A DNA stretch of 64,000 nucleotides from Paenibacillus sonchi (GCF_016772475.1 NZ_CP068595.1:4216001-4280000), one strand, 5' to 3'; counted from the stretch's first letter, positions 8,846-18,744 are shown. Notes: a model not told the origin generated them from the letters alone. Numbers and translations are program-made.

Positions 8846-11800
8846 ATGCAAAAAGTGCAAAAAGTGCGAAAAGCAAAAAAGCTTGTGAACCTGGTGGCAA
8901 TTGCCGCTATATTGACCGGCCTACTGGATACGTCATTTTTGCCCGCAACCGTTTCGGCTGCAATGTCTTCTACAGCGGCGACTGAATCTTCATCCCCGGT
9001 GACAGCAGAGTCACCAGGATCTGCGAATGTACCAGCGGAACCAGCAGCAGCGATACCTGTACAGTCAGCAGCTGCCGAGCCTGGAAGAGCGGCGGCTGAG
9101 GTCAAACGGACATCGACCGCTCCGGTTATTGACGGCAAACTGGACGAAGGTTTCTGGAGTCTCCACGAGTCATTAAGCGTGCGGACCGGGGAGCCGGCAG
9201 GGGAGAACAGCAGCTTCGGGCTGCTGTGGGACAGCACCTATTTATACATTGCTGTGGATGCGCCTGACAGCACACCGGTCTACGACGGTGCGGGATATTG
9301 GTTCGATCAGGACAATCTGAATCTGTTCCTGGACCCGACGCTGCACCGGTCATCCCCTTTTGCGAAGGATGATATGCAGATTGGCATCCTTTACCGTCCG
9401 GGCAGCAGCACGCCTGAATTCCGTTTTGGGGCGGCGCTGAACAATCATCAGGGCAAGGATGAGAAGCAGATACTGCGTTCTATCCACCAGAACGGGGAAG
9501 GCTGGAGTGCGGAAATTGCTGTACCTTGGGAGATGCTGGGCCTGGACCCGCATCTGACGAAGCAATTGGGGCTGGAACTGAGTGTGACTGACCGGCTGGA
9601 GAAATCTGACGCCACAGCGCAGCGCACAGGGTACTGGAGCGCCTACAATTCCTCCAGCTTCTGGAATGATACCTCCGGCTATGGAGTCATTACGTTAAGT
9701 GACGAACAACCGGTCAGCGGGGAGGTTAATCCAATACTGCTGGAGGAGAATTTCGACGGTTATGCGGATGGAGCCATACCTGAAGACTGGATTGCCGACG
9801 GGAGTGCAGGCAGCAGCCCGTTTGCGGTAGTGCGGGAGCCGAGTGTGGTGACGGAAGCAACATACAATTCAGGCCAAGACATTGCCAGCGTTATGGAAGC
9901 AACCTACGACACAGACCAAGACCAAAACATTAACAGTGTTACGGAAGCCGTCTATAACAATGGCAGATTGCGGTTTGACGGCAATGCCGCCGGACGGCAG
10001 GGCCGGATTGTGGCCCCGGTGCAGGCGGATCATTATACGATTGAAGCGGATGTCCGCTTCGAAAGTGTGCTGAACAGTGCCCGCTGGGCTGCGCTTATGT
10101 TCCGCGTCCCGGCCAACGGCAAACTGCCGTATTACCAGATGGCGGTGCGCCAGAACGGGAAATACGAGCTGGCCTACCGGAAGCCGGACGGGAACTGGAA
10201 TGTGATGTCGGACGGAAGTGGTGCACCGCTTGCCTTGAACAAGGATTATACAATGAAGGTCCGTGTCTTCGGCGATAACGTCAAGGAATACATCAAGGCC
10301 AAGGATGAGGCGGATTATACTCTGCTGCTGGACAAACCGCTTGAGAATGGGCTGCTGGATAAAGGCAAAGTGGGCTTCCAGGTTGATCAGTCGGCGGTTT
10401 CTTTTGACAACCTGAAGGTGACACGGATTACAGCCGACCGTCTGGAGCTGGATCTGCCGCAGCAGGCGGAAGCGCTGGCAGGCCCGCTGACGGTAACAGC
10501 TTCGGTGTATTATTCTGACGGGCTGACAGAGCCGGTGCAGGCAAATGGCTTGAAGCTGTACTCTTCCGACGAGAGCATTGTGCGGATCGTCAACAATCAG
10601 CCGGTGCCGGTCAAAGAAGGGCAGGCAACGGTCACAGCCGTCTACTATCAGGCGGAGGCCAGCCGTCTGCTGACCGTTACGCCTTCCAAGACAGGGGCAA
10701 AGGTGCTGAGCCTCAGCCACGAAACCGGCTATGTGCTGGAACAGACTGGCCGGGAGCTGGCACTTGACACACTGACGTTCCACGCGGAATCCAGCGACTA
10801 CAGCTCGGCAGAACTGAAGGGGGATGCGCTGGAATGGAGCACAGACAGCAAGGGGGTTATTCTCGGCAAAGACGGGATAGCTGTCGAGACGGAGGGCATA
10901 CATCAGCTGACCGGGCGGAAGGATGATGCTGTTATCAGATTAATTCTGGTGGCCAAAAAACCGGAAGCCAAGGAATACGTTTTGTTTGAGGATAACTTTG
11001 ACAGCACACCGGAGGGGACGCTTCCAGACGGCTGGAAAAGGGTGCAGGGCATGACAGCCGGCAAAGCTGCCGTGAAGGGGGGAGCGCTGGAGCTGAACGC
11101 CACGGCGGCCCCGGACAATCCGTTGCGCGTAATGCTGCCGGATTATCTAAGCCTGTTTGGCAACTATGTGATTGAAGCTGATGTCACCCACACGGACGCA
11201 GCAAATGCCTCGCGCTGGAATTCGGTGATGTTCCGGGTCCAGCAGGGCGATTACCCGTATTACCAGATGGCGGTGCGCAAAGATCCTTCCGCTGCCAATG
11301 GTGTGGAATTCGCCGAGCGGACGGCGGCCAATCAATGGAATGTAATGGAGAGAGGCTCCTATACGGAGCCGCTGGCCGAGGGTACGCCGCTGCACTATAC
11401 GATCAAGGCTTACGGCAACCAGGTTCAGGAGTGGATTAACAATCAGCTGATGATCGAGACGCTTCGGGCGAACAGTTATGCCAAAGGCGGGATTGGCCTG
11501 CAGGCGGACAGCAGCAGGATGCGGGTCGATAACCTTCGGGTGACCTTGCTGGAGGAACCGCTGCCGGCACCTGTGATCGAGCCCTTCATTAAAGTGGCGG
11601 AGCCGGAAACCCAAATTGCGCTTGCTCCGACGATTGTTACAGAGATCAAGCAGTCAAGCGACCTTGGCAAGCTGGCCGCAGACCAGCTTCCGGCCACGGC
11701 AATCCTGCATCTGAACCCGGAGCTGATGGTGATTGAGCCGGGAACCGGAGCGGTAATTGCAGCTCTGCCTGAAGTGCTGGCGGGAGCCGGGAACCGGGTA

Positions 11801-14680
11801 ATCCCTGCTTTGTATGTCCATGATGCGCTGACGGTGGACCGGCTGGTGCAGGTGCTGCGGGAGCGCGGGCTGGAGGACGTGTTCGTGGTTTCGGAGCAAG
11901 GGGAACTGATTAAGCGGGCCAGGGCGGCTTACCCGATGGCACGCGGCATTCTTGACTTCACCGCTGCGGAGAATCCGGGACCGGAGGAACTGCTGGAGAT
12001 GCGCCGTGCCACAGCGGCCAGCGGAGCGAGAGTAGCGATGCTGGCTGAGAATGCAGCGACCCGCGGGAATACGGCGTATCTGCAGAAGCTGGCGGTAATG
12101 GTCTGGAGTGAGGCGAAGACACCTGCGCCTTCCGGCACGGCGGCCGGATTGCATCAATTGATCACAGCCGGCGTGAACGGTCTGGTAACGGATGTACCCG
12201 CTGCGGCTCATGCGGCACTGGCGCTGTACAACCGCGATACCACGCTGATCCGCAAGGTGTATATCATTGGACACCGCGGGATGCCTTCCGTGTCGCCGGA
12301 GAATACAATCGAAAGCAACAGGCTGGCACTGGATGCCGGGGCGGATTTTATCGAAAATGACATGTTCCTGACTACGGACGGACATCTGATCATCACGCAC
12401 TCCCCGGTGCTGGAGACCACAACGGACGGGAGCGGACCGGTGGAGAATTATTCACTGGAGCAGCTTAAAACCTACAATGCCAACAAGACTTACCCGGAGG
12501 GCTTCCCGCTCGTGAGAATGCCGACCCTGGATGAGCAGCTGGAGCTGGCGCGTTCGCGCGGCAGGCTGGTGTATGCCGAGATCAAGACGCAGACGCCTGA
12601 GGCGGTGGATGCCTTTGTCCGCACAGTGAAGGAGCACAAAGCAGAGGATATTGTAAATGTGATGTCTTTTTACCCGGCCCAGCTGGAGCGGCTGAATAAA
12701 CTGATGCCGGAAATTCCCGCCGGACTGCTGACCGGTTATATCGCCAGCGAAAATAACGTGGAAGGCTCACTGCGGGATACGCTGAAGACGGTATCGAAGC
12801 TTAATCTCACCTTCAATACGGATTACAACGGGCTTGGACCGGAGTTCATGGAGGCGGCGAAACACCGCGGCCTGCTCATCTCCCCCTGGACGCTTAACAA
12901 ACGCGAGGATGTGATCCGCTTCCTGAAGCTTGGAGCCTTCGGCATCACTACAGACTATGCCTATTGGGCATCCGATTGGGCGGCCTCACTGAGTGCGAAG
13001 CAAGCCCGGATTGAATTGAATATAGGTGAAGAGCGGAACCTTGAAGCCATCGTGGAGACCTATAAGGGCGAGCGCAAGGAGATCACGCCTGAGCTTGTAT
13101 TCCTGGATGGGCAGGAACTGCTGCAGGCGGACAAAGGCCGGGTGAATGCCCGGAAACCGGGAACCGCCCATGTGCTGCTGCGTTACTCAGCTTCCATAGA
13201 GAACGGGGGCACGTATGATCTTTATTCGCAGCCGGTGGAAATTACGGTGCAAAGTGCTGCGGGTCCGACATCCACGCCAACACCGACAACAACGCCAACG
13301 GCAACACCGACTGCAACGCCAACAGCAACACCAACGGTAACACCGATAGCAACACCAACGGTAGTACCAACACCAACACTATCGCCGACGCCTGCGGCCA
13401 CTATGGCACCAGGTAGTGGAGGCTATACTCCTCCGGGCGCAGCACCCGGATCTGGAAATACCAGCGTACCTGGAACTGTTGGCGTGACCCCTTCCCCGGC
13501 AGTGCCTGTACTTGAAGCGGTGGATGGCACAGTAGAGGCTGCTGTTCTGGAAAAAGCGTTCCGTTCCTCCGCGCAGGTGGCAGTCAACTTCACCGGCGAT
13601 ACGCTGGAGCTTCCGGCACCTGTGCTGCAGAACGCCGCGCACAGCGGGACCCTGCTGAAGGTGGCTCATACTGAAGCGAAGGCCGGATACATTCTCCCGC
13701 TGGAGCAGCTGCAGCTTGAACAGCTGGCTGCAGAGCTGGGCACAGGCTTGCAGGAGATGAAGCTTAAGGTTACCATCCGCAGACTGGATGGTGAAGCGGC
13801 GGCGGCAGTAACCCGCGCCGTGGAGCTGGCCGGTGGCCGGCAAATGGCCCCTGCGGTAGAGTTTAATCTTGAAGCGATGTCAGACGTCCGCTCAACTCCG
13901 GTCTTATCCGGTTCCCGTTATCTCACGCGTTCACTGGCCCTGGACTTGCCGGCTGGCAGCACGGCAACTGGAATAATGTTCTCGCCGGAGAAGGGAACCC
14001 TGTCCTTCGTGCCCGCCGGTTTCACAGGCGATGGAACCGGGGGAATGCTGCGCCAGATCCAGAGCGGCAGCAGTATCCTGAGCGTCATGACGCTGGATAC
14101 ATCATTCCGTGACCTGAACGGCCACTGGGCGGAGCGGCAGGCGAAGCAGCTGGCGGACAAATTGCTGCTGAACGGAACCGGCGGCGGCCGCTTTGAACCG
14201 GAGCGTGCGGTAACCCGGGCGGAATTCGCCGCCATGCTGGCCCGCGCGCTGGCCCTGCCAGCCGGTCAAGGCAGCGGGAAGGCGGCAGCCTGGCCGGATG
14301 TTCAGCCTGCGGACTGGTTCGCAGGCGACGTATCCGCCGCCGCCGCTGCCGGGCTGATCAGCGGCTTCGGCGACGGAACTCTCCGTCCGGATGCCAAGGT
14401 GACCCGCAGTGAGCAGGCGGTGATGCTGGCCCGCGCCCTGCGTTATATCGGGCAGAACGGCGCTGCTGGCGGCACAGCTGCGGAATCAGCGCCAGCCCTG
14501 GAGCTGTTCAAGGATGCGGCAGGCATCTCATGGGCGCGTGAGGAATGGACTATGGTCATTCAAGCCGGATTAATGAACGGTGTATCGCAAGAGCGGCTGA
14601 TGCCGGGAATGAACGCCACCCGCGCCCAATCGGCCGTGCTGCTGCAGCGGTTCCTGAGCTTGGCGGGCTTTATCCAATGA
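8846..14680 (+). CDS. SLH-anchored multidomain glycerophosphodiester phosphodiesterase
   Basis: 1,944 residues from ATG 8846. A signal peptide (residues 1-40) is followed by a CBM9/DOMON-like sandwich (about 91-285), two LamG/DUF1080-like lectin domains (about 298-530 and 711-905) with a Big2-like Ig domain between them, and a weak GDPD-like barrel (about 930-1135). An intact GDPD domain follows (1140-1377) with GHRGMPSVSPENT and ENDMFLTTDGHLIITHSP. After a Thr/Pro linker and an unassigned domain come three SLH repeats (about 1754-1938). It should hydrolyse glycerophosphodiesters at the cell wall to glycerol-3-phosphate. It sits behind a leader matching that of the HAD gene, next to glpP. Confidence 0.88.
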   Translation: MQKVQKVRKAKKLVNLVAIAAILTGLLDTSFLPATVSAAMSSTAATESSSPVTAESPGSANVPAEPAAAIPVQSAAAEPGRAAAEVKRTSTAPVIDGKLDEGFWSLHESLSVRTGEPAGENSSFGLLWDSTYLYIAVDAPDSTPVYDGAGYWFDQDNLNLFLDPTLHRSSPFAKDDMQIGILYRPGSSTPEFRFGAALNNHQGKDEKQILRSIHQNGEGWSAEIAVPWEMLGLDPHLTKQLGLELSVTDRLEKSDATAQRTGYWSAYNSSSFWNDTSGYGVITLSDEQPVSGEVNPILLEENFDGYADGAIPEDWIADGSAGSSPFAVVREPSVVTEATYNSGQDIASVMEATYDTDQDQNINSVTEAVYNNGRLRFDGNAAGRQGRIVAPVQADHYTIEADVRFESVLNSARWAALMFRVPANGKLPYYQMAVRQNGKYELAYRKPDGNWNVMSDGSGAPLALNKDYTMKVRVFGDNVKEYIKAKDEADYTLLLDKPLENGLLDKGKVGFQVDQSAVSFDNLKVTRITADRLELDLPQQAEALAGPLTVTASVYYSDGLTEPVQANGLKLYSSDESIVRIVNNQPVPVKEGQATVTAVYYQAEASRLLTVTPSKTGAKVLSLSHETGYVLEQTGRELALDTLTFHAESSDYSSAELKGDALEWSTDSKGVILGKDGIAVETEGIHQLTGRKDDAVIRLILVAKKPEAKEYVLFEDNFDSTPEGTLPDGWKRVQGMTAGKAAVKGGALELNATAAPDNPLRVMLPDYLSLFGNYVIEADVTHTDAANASRWNSVMFRVQQGDYPYYQMAVRKDPSAANGVEFAERTAANQWNVMERGSYTEPLAEGTPLHYTIKAYGNQVQEWINNQLMIETLRANSYAKGGIGLQADSSRMRVDNLRVTLLEEPLPAPVIEPFIKVAEPETQIALAPTIVTEIKQSSDLGKLAADQLPATAILHLNPELMVIEPGTGAVIAALPEVLAGAGNRVIPALYVHDALTVDRLVQVLRERGLEDVFVVSEQGELIKRARAAYPMARGILDFTAAENPGPEELLEMRRATAASGARVAMLAENAATRGNTAYLQKLAVMVWSEAKTPAPSGTAAGLHQLITAGVNGLVTDVPAAAHAALALYNRDTTLIRKVYIIGHRGMPSVSPENTIESNRLALDAGADFIENDMFLTTDGHLIITHSPVLETTTDGSGPVENYSLEQLKTYNANKTYPEGFPLVRMPTLDEQLELARSRGRLVYAEIKTQTPEAVDAFVRTVKEHKAEDIVNVMSFYPAQLERLNKLMPEIPAGLLTGYIASENNVEGSLRDTLKTVSKLNLTFNTDYNGLGPEFMEAAKHRGLLISPWTLNKREDVIRFLKLGAFGITTDYAYWASDWAASLSAKQARIELNIGEERNLEAIVETYKGERKEITPELVFLDGQELLQADKGRVNARKPGTAHVLLRYSASIENGGTYDLYSQPVEITVQSAAGPTSTPTPTTTPTATPTATPTATPTVTPIATPTVVPTPTLSPTPAATMAPGSGGYTPPGAAPGSGNTSVPGTVGVTPSPAVPVLEAVDGTVEAAVLEKAFRSSAQVAVNFTGDTLELPAPVLQNAAHSGTLLKVAHTEAKAGYILPLEQLQLEQLAAELGTGLQEMKLKVTIRRLDGEAAAAVTRAVELAGGRQMAPAVEFNLEAMSDVRSTPVLSGSRYLTRSLALDLPAGSTATGIMFSPEKGTLSFVPAGFTGDGTGGMLRQIQSGSSILSVMTLDTSFRDLNGHWAERQAKQLADKLLLNGTGGGRFEPERAVTRAEFAAMLARALALPAGQGSGKAAAWPDVQPADWFAGDVSAAAAAGLISGFGDGTLRPDAKVTRSEQAVMLARALRYIGQNGAAGGTAAESAPALELFKDAAGISWAREEWTMVIQAGLMNGVSQERLMPGMNATRAQSAVLLQRFLSLAGFIQ

Positions 14681-14686
14681 AGTGTG

Positions 14687-14706
14687 GGCGGGACTCCGGT
14701 CCCGCC
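14687..14706 (+). terminator. GC-rich hairpin after the phosphodiesterase gene
   Basis: GGCGGGAC-TCCG-GTCCCGCC is a perfect 8-bp stem just downstream of the stop codon, but it is followed only by GTTAAT and not by a T run. It may be a weak terminator or a 3' stability hairpin. Confidence 0.5.
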
Positions 14707-14774
14707 GTTAATACCGCGCTGACAAACGGCTGTTACAATGGTCAATATTCACTGGTACAGAAGGAGGATAACAG

Positions 14775-15353
14775 GTGAAGAACGGACTGTTTGCGGGAAG
14801 CGGCAACCATAGGATTATACCGGCAGTGCGCAAGGCTGAAGATCTGCAAAAGGCCTGCGACAGCGAGTGGCCGATGATCTTTCTGCTGATCGGGGACCTG
14901 TTCACTGTGAAGCAATATGTGAGGCAGGGTCTGGAAGCCGGCAAGAAGGTCTTCCTGCATGTCGATTTCATCGGCGGATTGGGCAGTGATCCGCTCGTGG
15001 TCAAATATATTGCCGAGAAGATTGGCCCGACCGGCATTATCTCCACCAAGAACCATATGGTCAAGCAGGCTAAGAAAAGCGGGCTTCTGGCGATCCAGCG
15101 CCTGTTCCTGATCGACACCTCTGCGCTGGAGCACGGGATAAACAATGTGCGCCAGAATGAATCGGATGCGCTTGAAGTCATGCCGGGGCTGATCCCCAGG
15201 GTCATAACCGAGCTGAGCAGCAGTACTTCCCGCCCTATCATTGCCGGCGGCCTGATCAAGGATCATCAGGAGATTGAGGCTGCTCTCCAAGCGGGAGCGA
15301 GTGCAGTATCGATGGGCAACCCGGAGCTTTGGCACAGTTTTGCACAAGCTTAA
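14775..15353 (+). CDS. glpP: Glycerol-3-phosphate responsive antiterminator GlpP
   Basis: 192 residues from GTG 14775, 7 bases after AAGGAGG. It is a TIM-barrel-like protein of the GlpP family with IFLLIGDLFTVKQYV, VFLHVDFIGGLGSDP, GIISTKNHMVKQAKK, LEVMPGLIPRVI and IAGGLIKDHQEI, all family landmarks. In Bacillus subtilis GlpP binds leader mRNA of glp genes in the presence of glycerol-3-phosphate and prevents termination. Here it sits between two genes that share a distinctive antiterminator-like leader. It has no such leader itself, so its expression is probably constitutive. Confidence 0.93.
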   Translation: MKNGLFAGSGNHRIIPAVRKAEDLQKACDSEWPMIFLLIGDLFTVKQYVRQGLEAGKKVFLHVDFIGGLGSDPLVVKYIAEKIGPTGIISTKNHMVKQAKKSGLLAIQRLFLIDTSALEHGINNVRQNESDALEVMPGLIPRVITELSSSTSRPIIAGGLIKDHQEIEAALQAGASAVSMGNPELWHSFAQA

Positions 15354-15434
15354 CCTGGAGTTAATATCAGGATGACATGGTTAATTTATAGTGAAGAAGT
15401 AAGCGTAAGTGAACACCATTCAATTTCATAATCA

Positions 15435-15524
15435 AGGGTCGGAGACGAAGAGAAAACCCTTATGCAGCTCGTGTACACGGCGGATTCAACATGCCCGCTT
15501 ATTGAGCTGGATATAGGGTTTTTT
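15435..15524 (+). promoter_or_regulatory. Putative GlpP-responsive antiterminator/terminator leader B
   Basis: AGGGT (15435-15439), then CGGAGACGAAGAGAAA, then ACCCT (15456-15460), nearly identical to leader A. The competing terminator pairs AAAACCCTTATG-CAGCTC (from 15453) with GAGCTGGATATAGGGTTTT and ends in a T run at 15519-15524. It lies 82 bases after glpP and immediately upstream of the HAD hydrolase gene. Conservation of the 15-base purine-rich loop in both copies, against divergent flanks, marks it as a protein or ligand binding site. Confidence 0.72.
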
Positions 15525-15556
15525 GGTTTGTTTCCATTAAGGAGGCTGCTTTCCCA

Positions 15557-16366
15557 TTGCAGGATGTGCTTGCATACGAGACGTATTTTTTTGATTTGGA
15601 CGGCACCATTTTTATTGGTGACCTGCTCCTGCCGGGAGTGAGGCAGACACTGCAGTATTTAAGGGAGCAGGGGAAACAGGTGCTGTTCCTGAGCAACACC
15701 ACCATTCGGACCCGGGAAGAATGCCGGAACCGGCTAAGGCTGATGGGGGTTGAAGCCCGGACGGAGGAAGTGGTGACTGCGGCTTCGGTATCTGCGGCAT
15801 ATTTCCGTGAAATGCAGGGAATGAACCGCAAGCCGCAGGTGCTGGTGATTGGGGAGCAGGCGCTGAAATATGAGATGGCCGGCGGAGGGACGGTACTCAC
15901 CGATGAACCGATGGAGGCCACGCATGTGCTGGTGGGGATGGACCGCGATTTCGATTATGAGAAGCTGCACCGGGCGATGAAGGCTGTCCGGGCAGGCGCC
16001 TATCTGATTGCCGCGAACCCTGATCCGAATTGTCCGGTAGTGGGCGACCTGCTCCCCGATACCTGGGCTATGGTTAAGGCCATTGAGGCAGCCAGCTGCG
16101 GCACTGTGCAGGAGATTATCGGCAAGCCATCCGCCTATTATGCGGAGAAGGTGCTGGAGCAGAGCGGAACCCGCCGGGAGAACTGTCTCATGGTCGGGGA
16201 CCGGATGGATACAGATATCCGGTTTGGCCTGAGCCACGGCATCAACACGGCATTGGTGCTGACCGGGGTGACTGCGAGAGAGGATCTGGAGCAATATTCG
16301 ACCATGCCGGATCATATCTGGACCTCAATGTCCGAGATGCTGCAGGATCATTTGCGCCTGTCCTGA
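15557..16366 (+). CDS. HAD-IIA (NagD-like) phosphatase
   Basis: 269 residues from TTG 15557, 9 bases after an AAGGAGG site. It has the HAD motifs FFDLDGT (nucleophile), FLSNTT (motif II), a NagD-type C2 cap in the middle and the motif III/IV region IIGKPS plus MVGDRMDTDIRFG. NagD-like enzymes dephosphorylate small phosphate esters such as p-nitrophenyl phosphate, AMP or glycerol-phosphate. Its leader is the twin of that before the glycerophosphodiesterase gene, so glycerol-3-phosphate or a related ester is an attractive, unproven substrate. Confidence 0.85.
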   Translation: MQDVLAYETYFFDLDGTIFIGDLLLPGVRQTLQYLREQGKQVLFLSNTTIRTREECRNRLRLMGVEARTEEVVTAASVSAAYFREMQGMNRKPQVLVIGEQALKYEMAGGGTVLTDEPMEATHVLVGMDRDFDYEKLHRAMKAVRAGAYLIAANPDPNCPVVGDLLPDTWAMVKAIEAASCGTVQEIIGKPSAYYAEKVLEQSGTRRENCLMVGDRMDTDIRFGLSHGINTALVLTGVTAREDLEQYSTMPDHIWTSMSEMLQDHLRLS

Positions 16367-16496
16367 ATGTAGGGGGCAATGAACAACAGGATCACCAAGG
16401 GATTCCCATGTTTGCCAAAGCAAGAGGATCTGCCGTCCGTAGAGGGCTGCCGGTCTTTCTGCTACTTATGAATAGATAATGGAGGAGATCACAGGG

Positions 16497-17864
16497 ATGC
16501 GTAAAGGAAATGTAATGGTAATGGCGGCTGCACTAGGAATGTCGGTATTGGCAGGCTGCGGCAGCAACACAAACACAAACACAAACACAAACAACAATAA
16601 CGCCGCTGGCAATGGCAGCGGCACCGGGGCTGGTGAAGCCGCAGCCGCACCGGCGGCCAACGGAACCAAAACAGAGCTGACCTACTATTACCCGATTGCT
16701 GTCGGAGGGCCGCTGACGGCTACGATTGAAGCGATGACTGCGGATTTTATGAAGGAGAACCCGGACATTGTGGTTAAGCCGGTATACACCGGCAGCTATG
16801 CCGATACAGCGGTCAAAACCCAAGCCGGAGTCCAGTCGAAGCAGCCGCCCGATGTAGCGGTATTGCAGTCCACAGAGCTGTTCAGCCTGCTGGATATGGA
16901 TGCGATTATTCCGCTGGACGAGTTCATTGCGCAGGAGGGCGGAGACACTTATTTGTCTGACTTCTACCCCGCCTTTATGGAGAATTCCCAGACAGAGGGC
17001 AAAACCTACAGTATTCCGTTCCAGCGCAGCACCATCGTTCTGTATTACAACAAGGATATGTTCAAGGCTGCCGGACTGGACCCGGAGAAGCCGCCTGCAA
17101 CGTGGGCAGAGATGCAGGAATACGCGGTCAAGCTGGCCGGTAACGGCAAGTGGGGGCTGGAGATTCCGGTGACCGGCTATGCCTATTGGATGCTTCAGAC
17201 CTTCGCGCTGCAGAACGGCAACAATCTGATGACTCCTGACGGCAAAAAAGTAATGTTCAATACTCCAGAGAACGTGGAGGGTCTGCAGTATTGGGTCGAT
17301 CTGGCGGCGAAGCACAAGGCCATGCCTGGCGGCGTTACCGATTGGAGCACGGTGCCTTCCGACTTCCTGGAAGGAAAAACCGCAATGATGTACCATACCA
17401 CCGGCAACCTGACCAATGTCAAGAAAAATGCGTCGTTTGACTTCGGTGTCAGCTTCCTGCCGGCGCAGAAGCAATACGGCAGCCCTACCGGCGGCGGCAA
17501 CTTCTATATTTTCAAGGATATCGACAAAAAGAAGCAGGAAGCAGCCTGGAAATTCGTCAAGTTCATGACTGAAACCGAACGTGCGGCGCAGTGGAGTATC
17601 GATACCGGCTATGTGGCGGTGAAGAAATCGGCATATGAAACCGAGCGGATGAAGGCTTATGCCGCCGAATTCCCCGCTGCGCTGATTGCCCGTGACCAGC
17701 TGGAATATGCATCTGCTGAACTATCAACCCACAACAACGGCAGAATTGTCAAAATCCTCAGTGACTCCGTGCAGGCCGCACTCACCAATGAGCTGACACC
17801 GGCGGAAGCCCTGCAGAAGGCGCAGAAGGATGCGGACCAGGCTCTGGCTTCTTTTAATAAGTAA
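16497..17864 (+). CDS. ugpB: Glycerol-3-phosphate-type ABC transporter substrate-binding lipoprotein
   Basis: Lipoprotein with signal peptide and lipobox LAGC (cysteine at about residue 21), then an Asn/Thr-rich linker and a family-1 extracellular solute-binding domain. The start is ATG 16497, 9 bases after GGAGGAG; an upstream ATG at 16479 lies in the ribosome site. The region IPFQRSTIVLYYNKDMF, KAAGLDPEKPPATWAEM and GGGNFYIF is typical of UgpB, the sn-glycerol-3-phosphate binder, more than of general sugar binders. It heads a binding protein-permease-permease operon next to the phosphodiesterase and glpP. Confidence 0.8.
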   Translation: MRKGNVMVMAAALGMSVLAGCGSNTNTNTNTNNNNAAGNGSGTGAGEAAAAPAANGTKTELTYYYPIAVGGPLTATIEAMTADFMKENPDIVVKPVYTGSYADTAVKTQAGVQSKQPPDVAVLQSTELFSLLDMDAIIPLDEFIAQEGGDTYLSDFYPAFMENSQTEGKTYSIPFQRSTIVLYYNKDMFKAAGLDPEKPPATWAEMQEYAVKLAGNGKWGLEIPVTGYAYWMLQTFALQNGNNLMTPDGKKVMFNTPENVEGLQYWVDLAAKHKAMPGGVTDWSTVPSDFLEGKTAMMYHTTGNLTNVKKNASFDFGVSFLPAQKQYGSPTGGGNFYIFKDIDKKKQEAAWKFVKFMTETERAAQWSIDTGYVAVKKSAYETERMKAYAAEFPAALIARDQLEYASAELSTHNNGRIVKILSDSVQAALTNELTPAEALQKAQKDADQALASFNK

Positions 17865-17865
17865 G

Positions 17866-18744
17866 ATGAACGCCAGTCTGAGAAGAAACGGGTTCGCCTG
17901 GCTCCTGCTGCTGCCCTCACTGTTGTTCCTGCTGCTGTTCACCTTCTACCCGATCGCGCTGACGCTGCGGCTGAGCCTGTTCCAGGCGGACCTGTCCACA
18001 CCGGAGCCGGTCTTCACGGGCCTGGCGAATTACCGCACGATGTTTCAGGACGAGGTTTTCCGTAAGGTTATGACTAACAATGTGCTGTTTGCGCTGGGGA
18101 CGGTTCCACTCGGAATCGCTCTGGCGCTTTTGATGGCGGTCTTCGCCAACAAGGCGCTGCGCGGCAGAGGTTTTATGCGGTCAGCATTCTTTTATCCGAC
18201 TCTGATCCCCATGATTGCAGTGGCTAACATTTGGCTTTTCATTTATACACCGGAGTATGGCTTTATGAGCAGGCTGTTGTCCTGGTTCGGCGTGAACGAT
18301 ATCAACTGGCTGGGCACACCGGGGCTGGTGATGTGGGCGATGATTCTGATGATCATCTGGAAGGAAGCGGGATTTTTTATGATTTTTTACCTCGCCGGTC
18401 TGCAAAATATCTCCAAAGAGCTGTATGAAGCCGCGCATGTCGACGGGGTGGGCCGGTTCACCGTGTTCCGCAAAATCACTTTCCCGCTGCTGATGCCAAC
18501 TACGCTGTTCGTAAGTATTGTTGCGCTCACCAACGCCTACAAGCTTGTCGACCACCTGATGATCATGACCCGCGGGGGTCCCAACAACTCCAGTAATCTG
18601 CTGCTCTATTACATTTATGAAACAGCGTTCAGCTATTGGGATCAGGGAATGGCGTCTGCGCTGACGGCCGTGATGATTGCCGTATTGCTGCTGATTGCGG
18701 CTGTGCAGTTTTTTGGCCTGGACCGGAGAATTCACTATAACTAA
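17866..18744 (+). CDS. ugpA: ABC transporter permease, UgpA-like
   Basis: 292 residues with six transmembrane segments and the EAA loop of binding-protein-dependent permeases (EAAHVDGVGRFTVFRKITFPLL). The start ATG 17866 is 1 base after the ugpB stop codon. The stretch LVDHLMIMTRGGPNNSSNLL, followed by YIYETAF, is the characteristic C-terminal loop of UgpA. It forms the membrane channel with the next gene. No ATPase gene is present in the operon; such importers in Bacillales often share a common MsmX-type ATPase. Confidence 0.85.
   Translation: MNASLRRNGFAWLLLLPSLLFLLLFTFYPIALTLRLSLFQADLSTPEPVFTGLANYRTMFQDEVFRKVMTNNVLFALGTVPLGIALALLMAVFANKALRGRGFMRSAFFYPTLIPMIAVANIWLFIYTPEYGFMSRLLSWFGVNDINWLGTPGLVMWAMILMIIWKEAGFFMIFYLAGLQNISKELYEAAHVDGVGRFTVFRKITFPLLMPTTLFVSIVALTNAYKLVDHLMIMTRGGPNNSSNLLLYYIYETAFSYWDQGMASALTAVMIAVLLLIAAVQFFGLDRRIHYN

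Noticed and set aside
9869..10903. A 344-codon open frame opposite the phosphodiesterase gene
   Set aside because: It lies wholly in the complementary strand of well-supported domains and has the Arg/His/Gln-rich composition of antisense frames.
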